From NCBI RefSeq assembly GCF_003024925.1, contig NZ_PUED01000010.1, forward strand, positions 1 to 33,404: a stretch of 33,404 nt of DNA, in the 5' to 3' direction. Positions within the stretch are counted from its first letter, which is position 1. Each line of letters starts with the position of its first letter. Shown one piece after another: positions 16,291 through 24,811 of this stretch. Source of the stretch: Paramuribaculum intestinale. GTDB lineage: Bacteria > Bacteroidota > Bacteroidia > Bacteroidales > Muribaculaceae. Below the pieces are notes generated by a model. It saw only the letters and a list, made by a program, of their open reading frames with translations. It was not told the origin of the DNA and made no database searches. The translations under genes and the position numbers were made by a program.

Positions 16291-17639
16291 TGAGATCAAT
16301 CATCACATTTCTTGCCGCCGCACTCATCGTAGCAGCCACTGCCGACGCAGCGACACAGAAAAAACGTCGGGCGAAGCGCGACATCAACAGCGTGCGCACC
16401 GAACAGCGAGATACGAAACGCGAGATAGCCGAAACCTCGAAAAAAATCACGGCCAACACACGCGAGACAAGCCGGCAGCTCGCACGGCTCAATGCCCTCT
16501 CGGGCGAAATCACCAACACCACGCGTGAAATCGGAAAAATGCAGCAGGGAGTCGACTCGCTCGACAGCCGCATAGCAGCCACCGCCGATTCAATAGCCGC
16601 GCTGCAAAGCCGCGTGGAGGCGATGCGACAGGCCTACGCCTCGGCGTTGAGAAGTACCCAGGGGAGCAACGGAGCGATGAACACTCTCGCCTTCATATTC
16701 TCATCCGAAACATTCAGCCACGCATGGCAGAGAGTACGCTACCTGCAACGCTTCGGCCAGTGGCGACGCAACCAGACAGAGCGCATCAGCCGCGCAGCCG
16801 ATTCGCTCGAGCTCCATCGCCTTGGCCTCGACACCCTCCGCCGCGAGCGCAGCGTGGCCGTGGCACGCATGTCGCTGTCACAGCGGCAGCTTGAGGCACA
16901 ACGCAAGGAAACCGACCAGCTCGTGGGCAAGCTGCGCAGCGAAGGATCATCGCTCAAAGCTCTTCTTAAAGAGAAAGAGCGGAAAGCTCGCGCCCTCGAC
17001 AGCGAACTTGACAAACTGATAGCCGAAGAACAACGCCGGCGGGAGAAAGAGCAGCGCGAGGCCGAACGCCGCGAAAAGGAAGCGCAGCGCAAAGCCGGTA
17101 ATGCAAAATCGACCGGCAAAGCCACTGCCGAAGCGAAAACACCGGCAACCTCCACTGCGGCGAAACCTACCAAATCCACAGCAGCCGCTCCGACAAGCGT
17201 CGCAGCTGCCGACCGCGCCCTCACAGGAAGCTTCGAGAGCAACAAGGGACGGCTCTTGTTTCCTGTGGCCGGACGCTACCGTGTGGTACGCGGATTCGGA
17301 CGCCAGAAACACCCCGAACTCGAACATGTGGAGACCGACAATTCAGGCATCGACATAGAGGCCGTAGGGGGCGGCAAAGCCCGCGCAGTGTTCAAGGGCC
17401 GGATATCTGAAATATTCAAGCAGCCCGGCTACGGCACGATCATCATGGTGCGTCACGGCAACTACCTGACCATCTACGCCAATCTATCGCAGATTGATGT
17501 CCATAAAGGGCAGGATGTAGATGCCGGACAGACACTCGGCACCATATATCCCGACCCTGACGAAGATGACCGCTCCATACTTCACTTCGAGCTGCGCAAA
17601 GAGCGCACCAAGCTCAACCCGATGCTCTGGGTGAAATAA
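16290..17639 (+). CDS. EnvC-like murein hydrolase activator (degenerate M23/LytM domain)
   Basis: A 449-residue exported protein with signal peptide MRSIITFLAAALIVAATADA. A long coiled coil follows, roughly residues 25-270, rich in Glu, Arg, Lys and Gln. A Lys/Ala/Thr-rich linker leads to a C-terminal LytM (peptidase M23) domain, VVRGFGRQKH to NPMLWVK. The zinc ligands of active M23 enzymes are largely missing: NSGIDIEA stands where HxGxD is expected and IYANLSQ where YxHL is expected; only LHFELRKE keeps a His. This coiled-coil plus inactive-LytM layout is that of EnvC, which activates cell-wall amidases during daughter-cell separation. It is the last gene of the dut operon, before a strong terminator. 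Confidence 0.88.
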   Translation: MRSIITFLAAALIVAATADAATQKKRRAKRDINSVRTEQRDTKREIAETSKKITANTRETSRQLARLNALSGEITNTTREIGKMQQGVDSLDSRIAATADSIAALQSRVEAMRQAYASALRSTQGSNGAMNTLAFIFSSETFSHAWQRVRYLQRFGQWRRNQTERISRAADSLELHRLGLDTLRRERSVAVARMSLSQRQLEAQRKETDQLVGKLRSEGSSLKALLKEKERKARALDSELDKLIAEEQRRREKEQREAERREKEAQRKAGNAKSTGKATAEAKTPATSTAAKPTKSTAAAPTSVAAADRALTGSFESNKGRLLFPVAGRYRVVRGFGRQKHPELEHVETDNSGIDIEAVGGGKARAVFKGRISEIFKQPGYGTIIMVRHGNYLTIYANLSQIDVHKGQDVDAGQTLGTIYPDPDEDDRSILHFELRKERTKLNPMLWVK

Positions 17640-17714
17640 CGCCCGGGAACGGAACCCGGTGCCATAACAGCTCCGGCAACATTCTATGCCACGCCGATAA
17701 AATCAAAAGAATAT

Positions 17715-17752
17715 AAATCAGGCCGCGACTTGCTGAAGCCGCGGCCTGATTT
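17715..17752. terminator. Strong intrinsic terminator, likely bidirectional
   Basis: A perfect 13-bp stem: AAATCAGGCCGCG (17715-17727) and CGCGGCCTGATTT (17740-17752), 12-base loop, followed by TTATAAG. It sits 75 bases after the EnvC-like gene. The A-rich left flank gives a U-rich tail on the - strand too, so it can also end the hppA transcript, whose stop is at 17823. Confidence 0.8.
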
Positions 17753-17822
17753 TATAAGCTACCCGCATGAATAGGCTGCGAGTGGTTTTTGAGATTAATT
17801 TGTCACAGTCATAATGGTGCGA

Positions 17823-20024
17823 TCAGAAGAGCGACCAGCTGACTGTCAGTCCGGCCATCACGATGGCCACCATTGACATCAGCTTGATAAGGATGTTGAG
17901 CGACGGGCCGGAAGTGTCCTTGAACGGATCGCCCACTGTATCGCCGGTGACCGTAGCCTTATGCACTTCACTTCCCTTGCCGCCGAAGTTGCCCTCTTCA
18001 ACATATTTCTTGGCATTATCCCAGGCACCGCCTGAGTTGGCCATGAATATTGCCAGCACGAATCCGGCCGACAGTCCGCCGGTCAGCAGGCCGATCACTC
18101 CGGGCACTCCAAACACGAGTCCGGTGATGATCGGAGCCACAATGGCGAGCACCGACGGAAACACCATCTCGCGCTGCGCTCCTTTTGTGGAGATCTGCAC
18201 GCAGCGTGCATAGTCGGGATCGGCTTTCCCTTCGAGAATACCCTTGATCTCACGGAACTGGCGGCGCACCTCGTCGACCATGTGGGCTGCTGCGCGTCCG
18301 ACGGCGTTCATGGTCAGTCCGCAGAACAGGAAAGCCATCATGGAGCCGATAAACATGCCCGAAAGCACCTTGGGGCTCATAAGGTTGACCTCAAAATAGG
18401 CCATAAAATCAGTAAACGTAGCGTCGTGGAGAGCCACCGCACGGTCGCCGAGCTGTATGAAAGTCTGCCCCAGACGGTCGAGACCTATGCGTATTTCTTC
18501 GATATATGAAGCTAACAGCGCCAGTCCGGTCAGAGCTGCCGATCCGATCGCGAATCCCTTGCCTGTGGCGGCCGTAGTGTTGCCGAGCGAGTCGAGCGCG
18601 TCGGTGCGCTTGCGCACACTCTCGCCGAGTCCGCTCATCTCCGCGTTGCCGCCGGCATTGTCGGCGATCGGGCCGTAGGCGTCGGTAGCGAGTGTGATGC
18701 CGAGTGTCGACAGCATGCCTACCGCCGCGATGCCTATGCCGTAAAGTCCCATGCCCACATTGGTGAAGTCGAATCCCGACGCAAACCAGTAGGAGAGTAT
18801 TATGCCCGCCACCACAGCTATTACCGGTATTGCCGTAGACACCATGCCGAGCCCCACACCCGATATGATCACCGTTGCCGGCCCGGTCTTTCCCGATTCG
18901 GCGAGCCGCTGTGTAGGCTTATAGCTCTGCGAGGTATAGTACTCCGTGGCCTGTCCGATGACAATACCCACGAGCAGCCCCACCACCACCGAACATCCGA
19001 TGAGCGCCCAGTTGGTGATCTGAAGCACCCAGAGTATGCCGAACGTGGCGGCCACGATCAGCGCCGAACTGAGATTGGTGCCGCGCGACAGAGCCTTCAG
19101 AAGTCCCTTCATGTCGGCGTCCTCGCGTGTGCGAACCGTAAATATACCTATGATAGACAATATGATGCCCACTGCCGCTATAAGCATCGGGGCGATGACC
19201 GCCTTGACCTGCATGGCCGGATCGGGAACCGCAGCCTGCATGAATGCGGCTGCTCCGAGTGCGGCTGTGGCAAGGATAGAGCCGCAATAGCTCTCGTAGA
19301 GGTCGGCGCCCATGCCAGCCACGTCGCCCACATTGTCGCCCACATTGTCGGCTATAGTCGCGGGATTGCGCGGATCATCCTCCGGTATGCCGGCCTCGAC
19401 TTTACCTACAAGGTCGGCGCCCACGTCGGCGGCCTTGGTATAGATGCCGCCTCCCACTCTGGCGAAAAGCGCCTGCGTGGAAGCACCCATGCCGAATGTC
19501 AGCATGGTAGTGGTGATCATAGTCATCTTCTGCATGGGATTGGCATTGTCGACAAACATATTGAGCAGCACATACCATATCGAGATGTCGAGCAGTCCCA
19601 GCCCCACGACAACGAGTCCCATGACAGCGCCGGAGCGGAATGCCACATTGAGGCCTCCGTTAAGGCTCTCACGCGCGGCATTGGCTGTTCGGGCTGAAGC
19701 ATTTGTGGCTGTCTTCATGCCCAGAAAGCCCGACAGTCCGGAGAAGAATCCTCCGGTCAGGAATGCCACCGGCACCCATGGATTCTGCAGCTGGAATCCG
19801 TAGGCCATAATCGAAAACACGATCACCAGAGCCAGAAACACGATGCCAACGATCTTGTATTGCTGGCGCAGATATGACATAGCTCCCTTGCGCACGTGAG
19901 ATGCTATTCGCTGCATCGTTTCGGTGCCCTCGCTGCGGCGCATCATCCCTCGATAAAAATACCATGCGAGCAGGAGAGCTATGACAGCTGCCGCAGGCAC
20001 AATCCAGAATAAAGTCTGTTCCAT
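17823..20024 (-). CDS. hppA: Membrane-bound ion-translocating pyrophosphatase, K+-dependent type
   Basis: An integral-membrane enzyme that couples pyrophosphate hydrolysis to Na+ and/or H+ export. The start at 20024 (MEQTLFWIVPAAAVIALLLAWYF) gives 733 residues with about 16 hydrophobic segments, normal for the family. The frame is open back to 20093, but the promoter box at 20063-20070 excludes those starts. The active-site loop is complete: GGGIYTKAADVGADLVGKVEAGIPEDDPRNPATIADNVGDNVGDVAGMGADLYES (its key Asp and Lys residues are all present), as are the C-terminal DNAKKYVE and GDTVGDPFKDTSGPSLNILIKLM. In the GNTTAATGKG motif, Ala485 and Gly488 match the K+-dependent class; K+-independent enzymes have Lys at the first position. 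Na+ versus H+ transport cannot be settled by eye. Confidence 0.96.
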   Translation of the reverse strand: MEQTLFWIVPAAAVIALLLAWYFYRGMMRRSEGTETMQRIASHVRKGAMSYLRQQYKIVGIVFLALVIVFSIMAYGFQLQNPWVPVAFLTGGFFSGLSGFLGMKTATNASARTANAARESLNGGLNVAFRSGAVMGLVVVGLGLLDISIWYVLLNMFVDNANPMQKMTMITTTMLTFGMGASTQALFARVGGGIYTKAADVGADLVGKVEAGIPEDDPRNPATIADNVGDNVGDVAGMGADLYESYCGSILATAALGAAAFMQAAVPDPAMQVKAVIAPMLIAAVGIILSIIGIFTVRTREDADMKGLLKALSRGTNLSSALIVAATFGILWVLQITNWALIGCSVVVGLLVGIVIGQATEYYTSQSYKPTQRLAESGKTGPATVIISGVGLGMVSTAIPVIAVVAGIILSYWFASGFDFTNVGMGLYGIGIAAVGMLSTLGITLATDAYGPIADNAGGNAEMSGLGESVRKRTDALDSLGNTTAATGKGFAIGSAALTGLALLASYIEEIRIGLDRLGQTFIQLGDRAVALHDATFTDFMAYFEVNLMSPKVLSGMFIGSMMAFLFCGLTMNAVGRAAAHMVDEVRRQFREIKGILEGKADPDYARCVQISTKGAQREMVFPSVLAIVAPIITGLVFGVPGVIGLLTGGLSAGFVLAIFMANSGGAWDNAKKYVEEGNFGGKGSEVHKATVTGDTVGDPFKDTSGPSLNILIKLMSMVAIVMAGLTVSWSLF

Positions 20025-20062
20025 TGATTGATATTGAAGTTTAAGGTAAGACATTGAGTTAA

Positions 20063-20070
20063 CAAAGTTA
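20063..20070 (-). promoter_or_regulatory. -7 promoter box of hppA
   Basis: The - strand reads TAACTTTG, an exact -7 match, 38 bases before the ATG at 20024. It lies back to back with the box of the DUF3078 gene about 90 bases away. Confidence 0.7.
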
Positions 20071-20158
20071 GTCAATTTTATTAAAACTTCCACCTTGCCG
20101 TGAGCGCAAAAACCGAAAAAACGCCCATGTCAACACATTATTTTATAAAAAAAATATG

Positions 20159-20166
20159 TAATTTTG
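20159..20166 (+). promoter_or_regulatory. -7 promoter box of the DUF3078 operon
   Basis: TAATTTTG, exact match, 24 bases before the ATG at 20191. It overlaps the in-frame ATG at 20164, which therefore cannot be the translation start. Confidence 0.7.
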
Positions 20167-20190
20167 CAATTCACGTTTCTTGTAATGACA

Positions 20191-21603
20191 ATGAAAAGAC
20201 TGATACTGCACATGACCCTATTGGCTCTTTCAGCCATTTCAGGAGCCGTAGCGGCCGCCACACCGCTGAGATCCGCGCTCTGCCGTGAAACCATTCAGCC
20301 TGCGTATGGCGAAACAGCGCACACTGTGTCGAACGATCCCGACACTGTCATCATCCTGCCCTGGTTTGACGACGAGCTTGCCGACGACATCCACATGCTC
20401 GATACCGCCAACATAGAGCCCGACACCATCATCACGGACTATTACAGAACGATTTTTCCAATACCTGCCGGCGACTACTCGAAACCGGTATTCGACGGCT
20501 ACCAGTTTCTCGACACCCTGACTCTGGAACGTCCCGAGCATTCAGCCATAGCCGGCGACGCATATTACTGGCTCGACGACCTGAAACGGGGCCGGCTTCT
20601 GGTCGCACGCGCGCGTCAGCAATACATGTCGCAGAATCCGCAAGCGGTGAGATACAACGTGTGGATGCTTCCCGAGCGCCCCAAGGAATATGCGGCGATA
20701 ATCAATCCGCACACCCGGCGCATCGAGATGCAGGAGCGCGCCGTCGGCGACCGCCGCAACGAAGTCACCTCCCTTGCTCCAGAGATCGACCGCAAGATAT
20801 GGATACAGAGCCTGGCTGTCACCGCCCAGTTCTCACAGGCCTATGTGTCGCCCAACTGGTATCAGGGCGGCAACCGCAGCCTTATAATGCTGGTGAACGC
20901 CGCCTATAACGTGAAGCTCAACCAGCATTATTATCCCAATCTGCTCTTCGAAACATCGGCCGGCTACAAACTCGGCACCAACACCGCCCCCGACGACACC
21001 ATCCGCTCGATGAACATATCGGAGGATCTGCTGCAGATCAACTCCACATTCGGCTACAAAGCAGCGCGCAGATGGTACTATTCGCTCAATCTGCAGTTCA
21101 AGACACAGCTTTTCAACTCCTACCCCTCCAACTCCGACAAACTCAAATCGGCATTTCTCTCGCCGGGCGAGCTAAACCTCGGTCTCGGTATGACCTACAA
21201 CTATCAGAACGACAAGAAGACATTTGATTTCAACGCTACTATAGCTCCTTTGTCGTGGCAGCTCTCTACCTGCATCTCGCAAAGAATCAACGAAGAATCA
21301 TACGGTATACGTCCGGGACGCAATGCCCGTTGCGAATACGGTTCAAACGCCGAATACAAGCTCAGCTGGAAGATAACCTACAACATCAAGTATCAGTCGC
21401 GACTGTTCCTCTTTTCGGATTACTCACGCTTTCAGGGCGACTGGGAGCACACCCTGTCGTTTAACATCAACCGTTATCTCTCGACCAACATATACGCCCA
21501 CATGCGCTATGACACGTCGAGCGTACGCGACGGCGGCTGGTCGAAATTCCAGTTCAAGGAGATCCTGTCGTTTGGATTCGCCTACACGTTTGCCAATACA
21601 TGA
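20191..21603 (+). CDS. DUF3078 predicted outer-membrane beta-barrel protein
   Basis: About 470 residues with signal peptide MKRLILHMTLLALSAISGAVAAA. An ATG two codons upstream (20185) is an equal alternative; the one at 20164 is ruled out by the promoter box. After an N-terminal extension (to about residue 200) the protein shows the DUF3078 signature FSQAYVSPNWYQGGNRSLIML. A series of alternating amphipathic strands follows (YYPNLLFETSAGYKLGT, LLQINSTFGYKAARRWYYSLNLQFKTQLFN, LNLGLGMTYNYQNDKKTFDFNATIAPLSWQL), ending LSFGFAYTFANT with an aromatic near the C-terminus as in barrels. The family is widespread in Bacteroidetes and has no established function. It heads a cluster with two small exported proteins and an acetyltransferase. 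Confidence 0.85.
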   Translation: MKRLILHMTLLALSAISGAVAAATPLRSALCRETIQPAYGETAHTVSNDPDTVIILPWFDDELADDIHMLDTANIEPDTIITDYYRTIFPIPAGDYSKPVFDGYQFLDTLTLERPEHSAIAGDAYYWLDDLKRGRLLVARARQQYMSQNPQAVRYNVWMLPERPKEYAAIINPHTRRIEMQERAVGDRRNEVTSLAPEIDRKIWIQSLAVTAQFSQAYVSPNWYQGGNRSLIMLVNAAYNVKLNQHYYPNLLFETSAGYKLGTNTAPDDTIRSMNISEDLLQINSTFGYKAARRWYYSLNLQFKTQLFNSYPSNSDKLKSAFLSPGELNLGLGMTYNYQNDKKTFDFNATIAPLSWQLSTCISQRINEESYGIRPGRNARCEYGSNAEYKLSWKITYNIKYQSRLFLFSDYSRFQGDWEHTLSFNINRYLSTNIYAHMRYDTSSVRDGGWSKFQFKEILSFGFAYTFANT

Positions 21604-21615
21604 ATCTGACACGAC

Positions 21616-22167
21616 ATGTTCCGTCCTCTCCTCCTTGCTCTCATGCTTCTGACCGTCCAGGCCATCAGCGCCACCGGCTTCAGCCGAGGGTATGACAACA
21701 TTGACTCCGTGGCGGCACGGATCATAGCCTCCGGCCCGCATCCGATCGAAGGGATATGGCAGTTTCCCGCCGACGGCTCACTTATGGCCATCGAACGCCG
21801 CGACGATCCCTCAGGAGCCACTGTCTACAGGCTTACGGTGGTCAGCAGCGCCGACCGCACCGTTCGTCCCGGAACCCTCATAGGCGAGGCCACTCCGGCC
21901 GGCGACTCCACCACTTTCGACGCACGGATCTCCACCGACGGGCAGGGACGCCTATCAGGCGGACGATTCACCATAAGGCTCGGAGAGGAAGCCTCGCGGC
22001 TGGCCTTCACCAAAGCCCGCGGCGAATATTACCTTGACCTCACCCGCCTGCTCCCATATATGTTCAGACGGGTGATACGTCACCGCCGCGCCACACCTCA
22101 GGCCGCACAGATATGCTTCAAGATCATACCACAACCGGCCATTCCGGCCACTCCGCGATATTTATGA
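21616..22167 (+). CDS. Unrecognised exported protein
   Basis: A 183-residue protein that I do not recognise. It has a clear signal peptide (MFRPLLLALMLLTVQAISATG). The mature part looks beta-rich, beginning HPIEGIWQFPADGSLMAIERR, with glycine- and charge-rich turns, then EYYLDLTRLLPYMFRRVIRHRR and a basic tail. The GIW... opening recalls small lipocalin-like or calycin folds, but that is only an impression. The start is 12 bases after the DUF3078 stop, and the stop overlaps the next gene by ATGA, so it is in the same operon. Third-position GC matches its neighbours, which supports it as a real gene. Confidence 0.72.
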   Translation: MFRPLLLALMLLTVQAISATGFSRGYDNIDSVAARIIASGPHPIEGIWQFPADGSLMAIERRDDPSGATVYRLTVVSSADRTVRPGTLIGEATPAGDSTTFDARISTDGQGRLSGGRFTIRLGEEASRLAFTKARGEYYLDLTRLLPYMFRRVIRHRRATPQAAQICFKIIPQPAIPATPRYL

Positions 22168-22676
22168 CACGGCCACTCGTCACGATCGCCGCTCTCGCAG
22201 CCATGATCATTGCCGCCGCAGGGACTCCCGACCGCACTACCCGGCGCGGTCTGCGGCCACAGACGCGGCTGTCGGCTCCAACAACGGCCATGACAGCGGA
22301 CGCCGCCGACACGGTGACCCCATCGCATGGCATGATCGACGTTTCGGGCTACGACAAGCCGCTCAGGTCGGCCAGCGAAACCCTTTTCATAACCAACCAC
22401 AGCCGACGCCGGCTGACGGGGGTACAGCTCAGGATAACGTATCTCGACGCACACGGCCGTCAGCTCCACGAAGCGACGATGTGGCTTGACACCGACATAC
22501 CACCCGGCGAAACACGCCGTATGAAATTCAAATCGTGGGACATACAGCGCACCTTCTACTACCGCCTGACGGGAAAACCGCGCCGCTCGGACGGAACGCT
22601 CTACGACGTAAGCATACGTCCGCTGCGTGCGGTATATCCGACTGCCGGACACAGCACACATTCACCGGAGCAATAA
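22164..22676 (+). CDS. Unrecognised exported protein, possible FxLYD-like beta-sandwich
   Basis: A 170-residue product from the ATG at 22164, chosen because it overlaps the preceding stop (ATGA) and begins a signal-like stretch (MTRPLVTIAALAAMIIAAAG); the frame is open back to 22113. After a low-complexity linker the C-terminal part reads SASETLFITNHSRRRLTGVQLRITYLDAHGRQLHEATMWLDTDIPPGETRRMKFKSWD. Its layout (N-S, then V-xx-tYlDa-G, then ippGe) resembles FxLYD-type beta-sandwich domains. No catalytic motif is visible. It lies in the DUF3078 operon, with the GNAT gene starting 10 bases after its stop. Confidence 0.72.
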   Translation: MTRPLVTIAALAAMIIAAAGTPDRTTRRGLRPQTRLSAPTTAMTADAADTVTPSHGMIDVSGYDKPLRSASETLFITNHSRRRLTGVQLRITYLDAHGRQLHEATMWLDTDIPPGETRRMKFKSWDIQRTFYYRLTGKPRRSDGTLYDVSIRPLRAVYPTAGHSTHSPEQ

Positions 22677-22686
22677 AAACCAACAG

Positions 22687-23226
22687 ATGAAAACCGAGAC
22701 ACTTCTCAATGACGGAACGATATCCCTGCGCGCACTCGAACCGTCGGATCTCGATGCGATGATCCGATGGGAAAACGACACACGGCTATGGTCGGCCGGA
22801 AGCCAGGGAGCACCGCTATCGCGGCATGCAATAGCCGAATATATCGCCAATTACGACGCCGATCTATTCGCTGCGCGGCAGTTGAGGCTGATCGTTGTTG
22901 AAAACGCCACAGGCAATGCCGCAGGTGCCGTGGATCTCTACGACTTCGATCCGCTGAGCCTTCGTGCAGGCATCGGAATCATCATTGATGAAAACGCACG
23001 CGGCCACGGCTTCGGCACACGCGCCCTGACACTTTTATGGCAATACGCATCGCTGCATCTCGGCATGAATCAGCTCTGGGCCATGACGGCAATCGACAAC
23101 ACTGCCGCATGCCACGCATTCACCAGTGCCGGATTTACGACAGCCGGCCGCCTGCGGAGCTGGATCCGCCGCGGCCGGCAATGGGTCGACGCGCTGATGT
23201 TTCAGCGGTTGAATATCGAGGCGTAG
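22687..23226 (+). CDS. GNAT-family N-acetyltransferase (RimJ/SpeG-like)
   Basis: Acetyl-CoA-dependent acetyltransferase; the substrate could be a protein N-terminus, polyamine or small amine. The ATG at 22687 (MKTETLLNDGTISLRALEPSDLDAMIRWEND) gives 179 residues, standard for this group; the upstream in-frame ATG at 22627 lies inside the previous gene. The acetyl-CoA binding signature is IGIIIDENARGHGFGTRAL (R-x-x-G-x-G/A form: RGHGFG). The family's C-terminal AIDNTAACHAFTSAGFTTAGRLRSW and the final strand (VDALMFQRL) follow. Its 3' end overlaps the 3' end of the oppositely oriented TPR gene by 25 bases. Confidence 0.88.
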   Translation: MKTETLLNDGTISLRALEPSDLDAMIRWENDTRLWSAGSQGAPLSRHAIAEYIANYDADLFAARQLRLIVVENATGNAAGAVDLYDFDPLSLRAGIGIIIDENARGHGFGTRALTLLWQYASLHLGMNQLWAMTAIDNTAACHAFTSAGFTTAGRLRSWIRRGRQWVDALMFQRLNIEA

Positions 23227-24800
23227 CGCACCATCAGCTGATGGAAGCGCGGATCAGAGCGCAACGGCTCCACGTTGACATATCCGAGATCGAGATCCAT
23301 CCAGTTGTGATAGTCGGCATATCCGTTCTGCATGGCAAGCTGCGCGCAGTCGACAGCCCGGTCGATCATGCCACGGCGGGCATAATAGCATGATGCATAA
23401 TAATGGATCATCCCGTCATAGTCGGGCTGTGAATTGAGTATATTCTCCATCCACCGGTCGGCCTCTTCTACGCGTTCGAGCTGCAGCAGCGCGAATCCGA
23501 GAAGCGACCGCACATTATCGGGCGACATATCCGAGGCGGCTTCGACCGCACGCTGGCAGAGAAGCTTCGAGAGCGGCGCCTGGTCAAGACTGTCGGAGCA
23601 CACCCACGCGCGAAGCAGCAACAGCCGCGGATCGTTGGGGCTGTCGAGTATTGCCTCAGCCAGACTCACCGATGCGTCGTGAGGATGTCCGAGCGCCAGA
23701 TCGGCTGCCGCCTTAGCCTCCAGACCCTCTACCAGTCCCGGCTGCTTGGAAAGCGCCTGATCGGCATTGACAAGAGCCTCGCGGTATTCGCCGAGCGCAC
23801 AAAGGATACGCGCCTTCAGAGCGTAGTAAGGAGCGTTTTCCTCAGTGGCCGATATGGCGTAGTCGGCATTTGCCAGAGCGGTGTCATACTGTCCGATAGC
23901 ATAGAAACATTTGGCCAGCGACGAATTGAGCCCGGCATAGGAATAGAGGCCGTCGTTGAGTATCTTGTCGTAGTCCTCGATCGCGGCCGTGTAGTTGTAG
24001 TGGCTCTCGGCGATCGCCGCGCGGATATAGTAGAACATCCCGACTCTCGGCGCCTGGCGTATGGCTCTCGACAGTCCGTTCATGACCGCCGGGTAATTGG
24101 TGCGGGCAAGCACCACAAGCTCGTTGAGTGCCTTGGCATTGACATTGCTGTCCATCGACAGGGCTATGATATAGTCGTCGACAGCCCCCTCGGTGTTGCC
24201 GAGCAGAGTGCGGACCGAAGCACGCCGTATGTAGCTCTCGGCCTTGTCGGGGGCGTAATCGACAGCACGGTCGGCCAGATCGTTGGCCATGCCGAAATTC
24301 TGCTCCCGGGCGGCACAGCGCGCAAGGCCGAAGACAGCCTCCTGCGAGTGAGGGAACTGACGCTGCAACCGCTGATAGTCGGCCCGCGCATCGGCGTAAC
24401 GGCCAAGTTCGTAGAGCACGTTGGCTCTCTGGTAGAGACATGTATAGGCCGACGGATCAAGCTGCAGCGCGGCATTGAGGTCGTCGAGGGCATCGCTGTA
24501 GCGACCCATGCGCTCTCTCGCTCCGGCACGAAGCTGATGGGCGGAGAAACGCACCTCACGAGCCGATTCGGGCGCGTAGCGGAGCGCCTGATCGAGATCG
24601 GAGATCGCCTTGAGATACTCGTCGCGGTTGTATAGCTCACCGGCTCTTGCCAGCAGAGTTTCGTAGTCGGTCGGATCATTTTCGATCATTTTGTCGTAGA
24701 CCCTCATCACGGCCACGCTCATGGCCGAATTGGATGACGACTGCGCCACGCAGGGTATGGGCGCGGCCATCAATAGCAGAAATGCGATGAACGGTTTCAT
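23202..24800 (-). CDS. Exported TPR-repeat protein
   Basis: About 532 residues starting at MKPFIAFLLLMAAPIPCVAQ, a signal peptide cut after AQ; an ATG three codons upstream (24809), two bases after the kdsA stop, is an alternative. Many TPR units are visible, for example DYETLLARAGELYNRDEYLKAISDLDQALRYAPES, MGRYSDALDDLNAALQLDPSAYTCLYQRANVLYELGRYADARADYQRL and EAKAAADLALGHPHDASVSLAEAILDSPND. No enzymatic domain is visible. It is a periplasmic scaffold by inference. It is the last gene of the long - strand unit, directly after kdsA, and ends inside the tail of the convergent GNAT gene with no hairpin between them. Confidence 0.87.
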   Translation of the reverse strand: MKPFIAFLLLMAAPIPCVAQSSSNSAMSVAVMRVYDKMIENDPTDYETLLARAGELYNRDEYLKAISDLDQALRYAPESAREVRFSAHQLRAGARERMGRYSDALDDLNAALQLDPSAYTCLYQRANVLYELGRYADARADYQRLQRQFPHSQEAVFGLARCAAREQNFGMANDLADRAVDYAPDKAESYIRRASVRTLLGNTEGAVDDYIIALSMDSNVNAKALNELVVLARTNYPAVMNGLSRAIRQAPRVGMFYYIRAAIAESHYNYTAAIEDYDKILNDGLYSYAGLNSSLAKCFYAIGQYDTALANADYAISATEENAPYYALKARILCALGEYREALVNADQALSKQPGLVEGLEAKAAADLALGHPHDASVSLAEAILDSPNDPRLLLLRAWVCSDSLDQAPLSKLLCQRAVEAASDMSPDNVRSLLGFALLQLERVEEADRWMENILNSQPDYDGMIHYYASCYYARRGMIDRAVDCAQLAMQNGYADYHNWMDLDLGYVNVEPLRSDPRFHQLMVRYASIFNR

Positions 24801-24811
24801 TGGCAACATTT

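Noticed and set aside
23679-24635. 318-codon + strand frame inside the TPR gene
   Set aside because: The opposite strand gives a signal peptide and regular TPR repeats; this frame gives neither.
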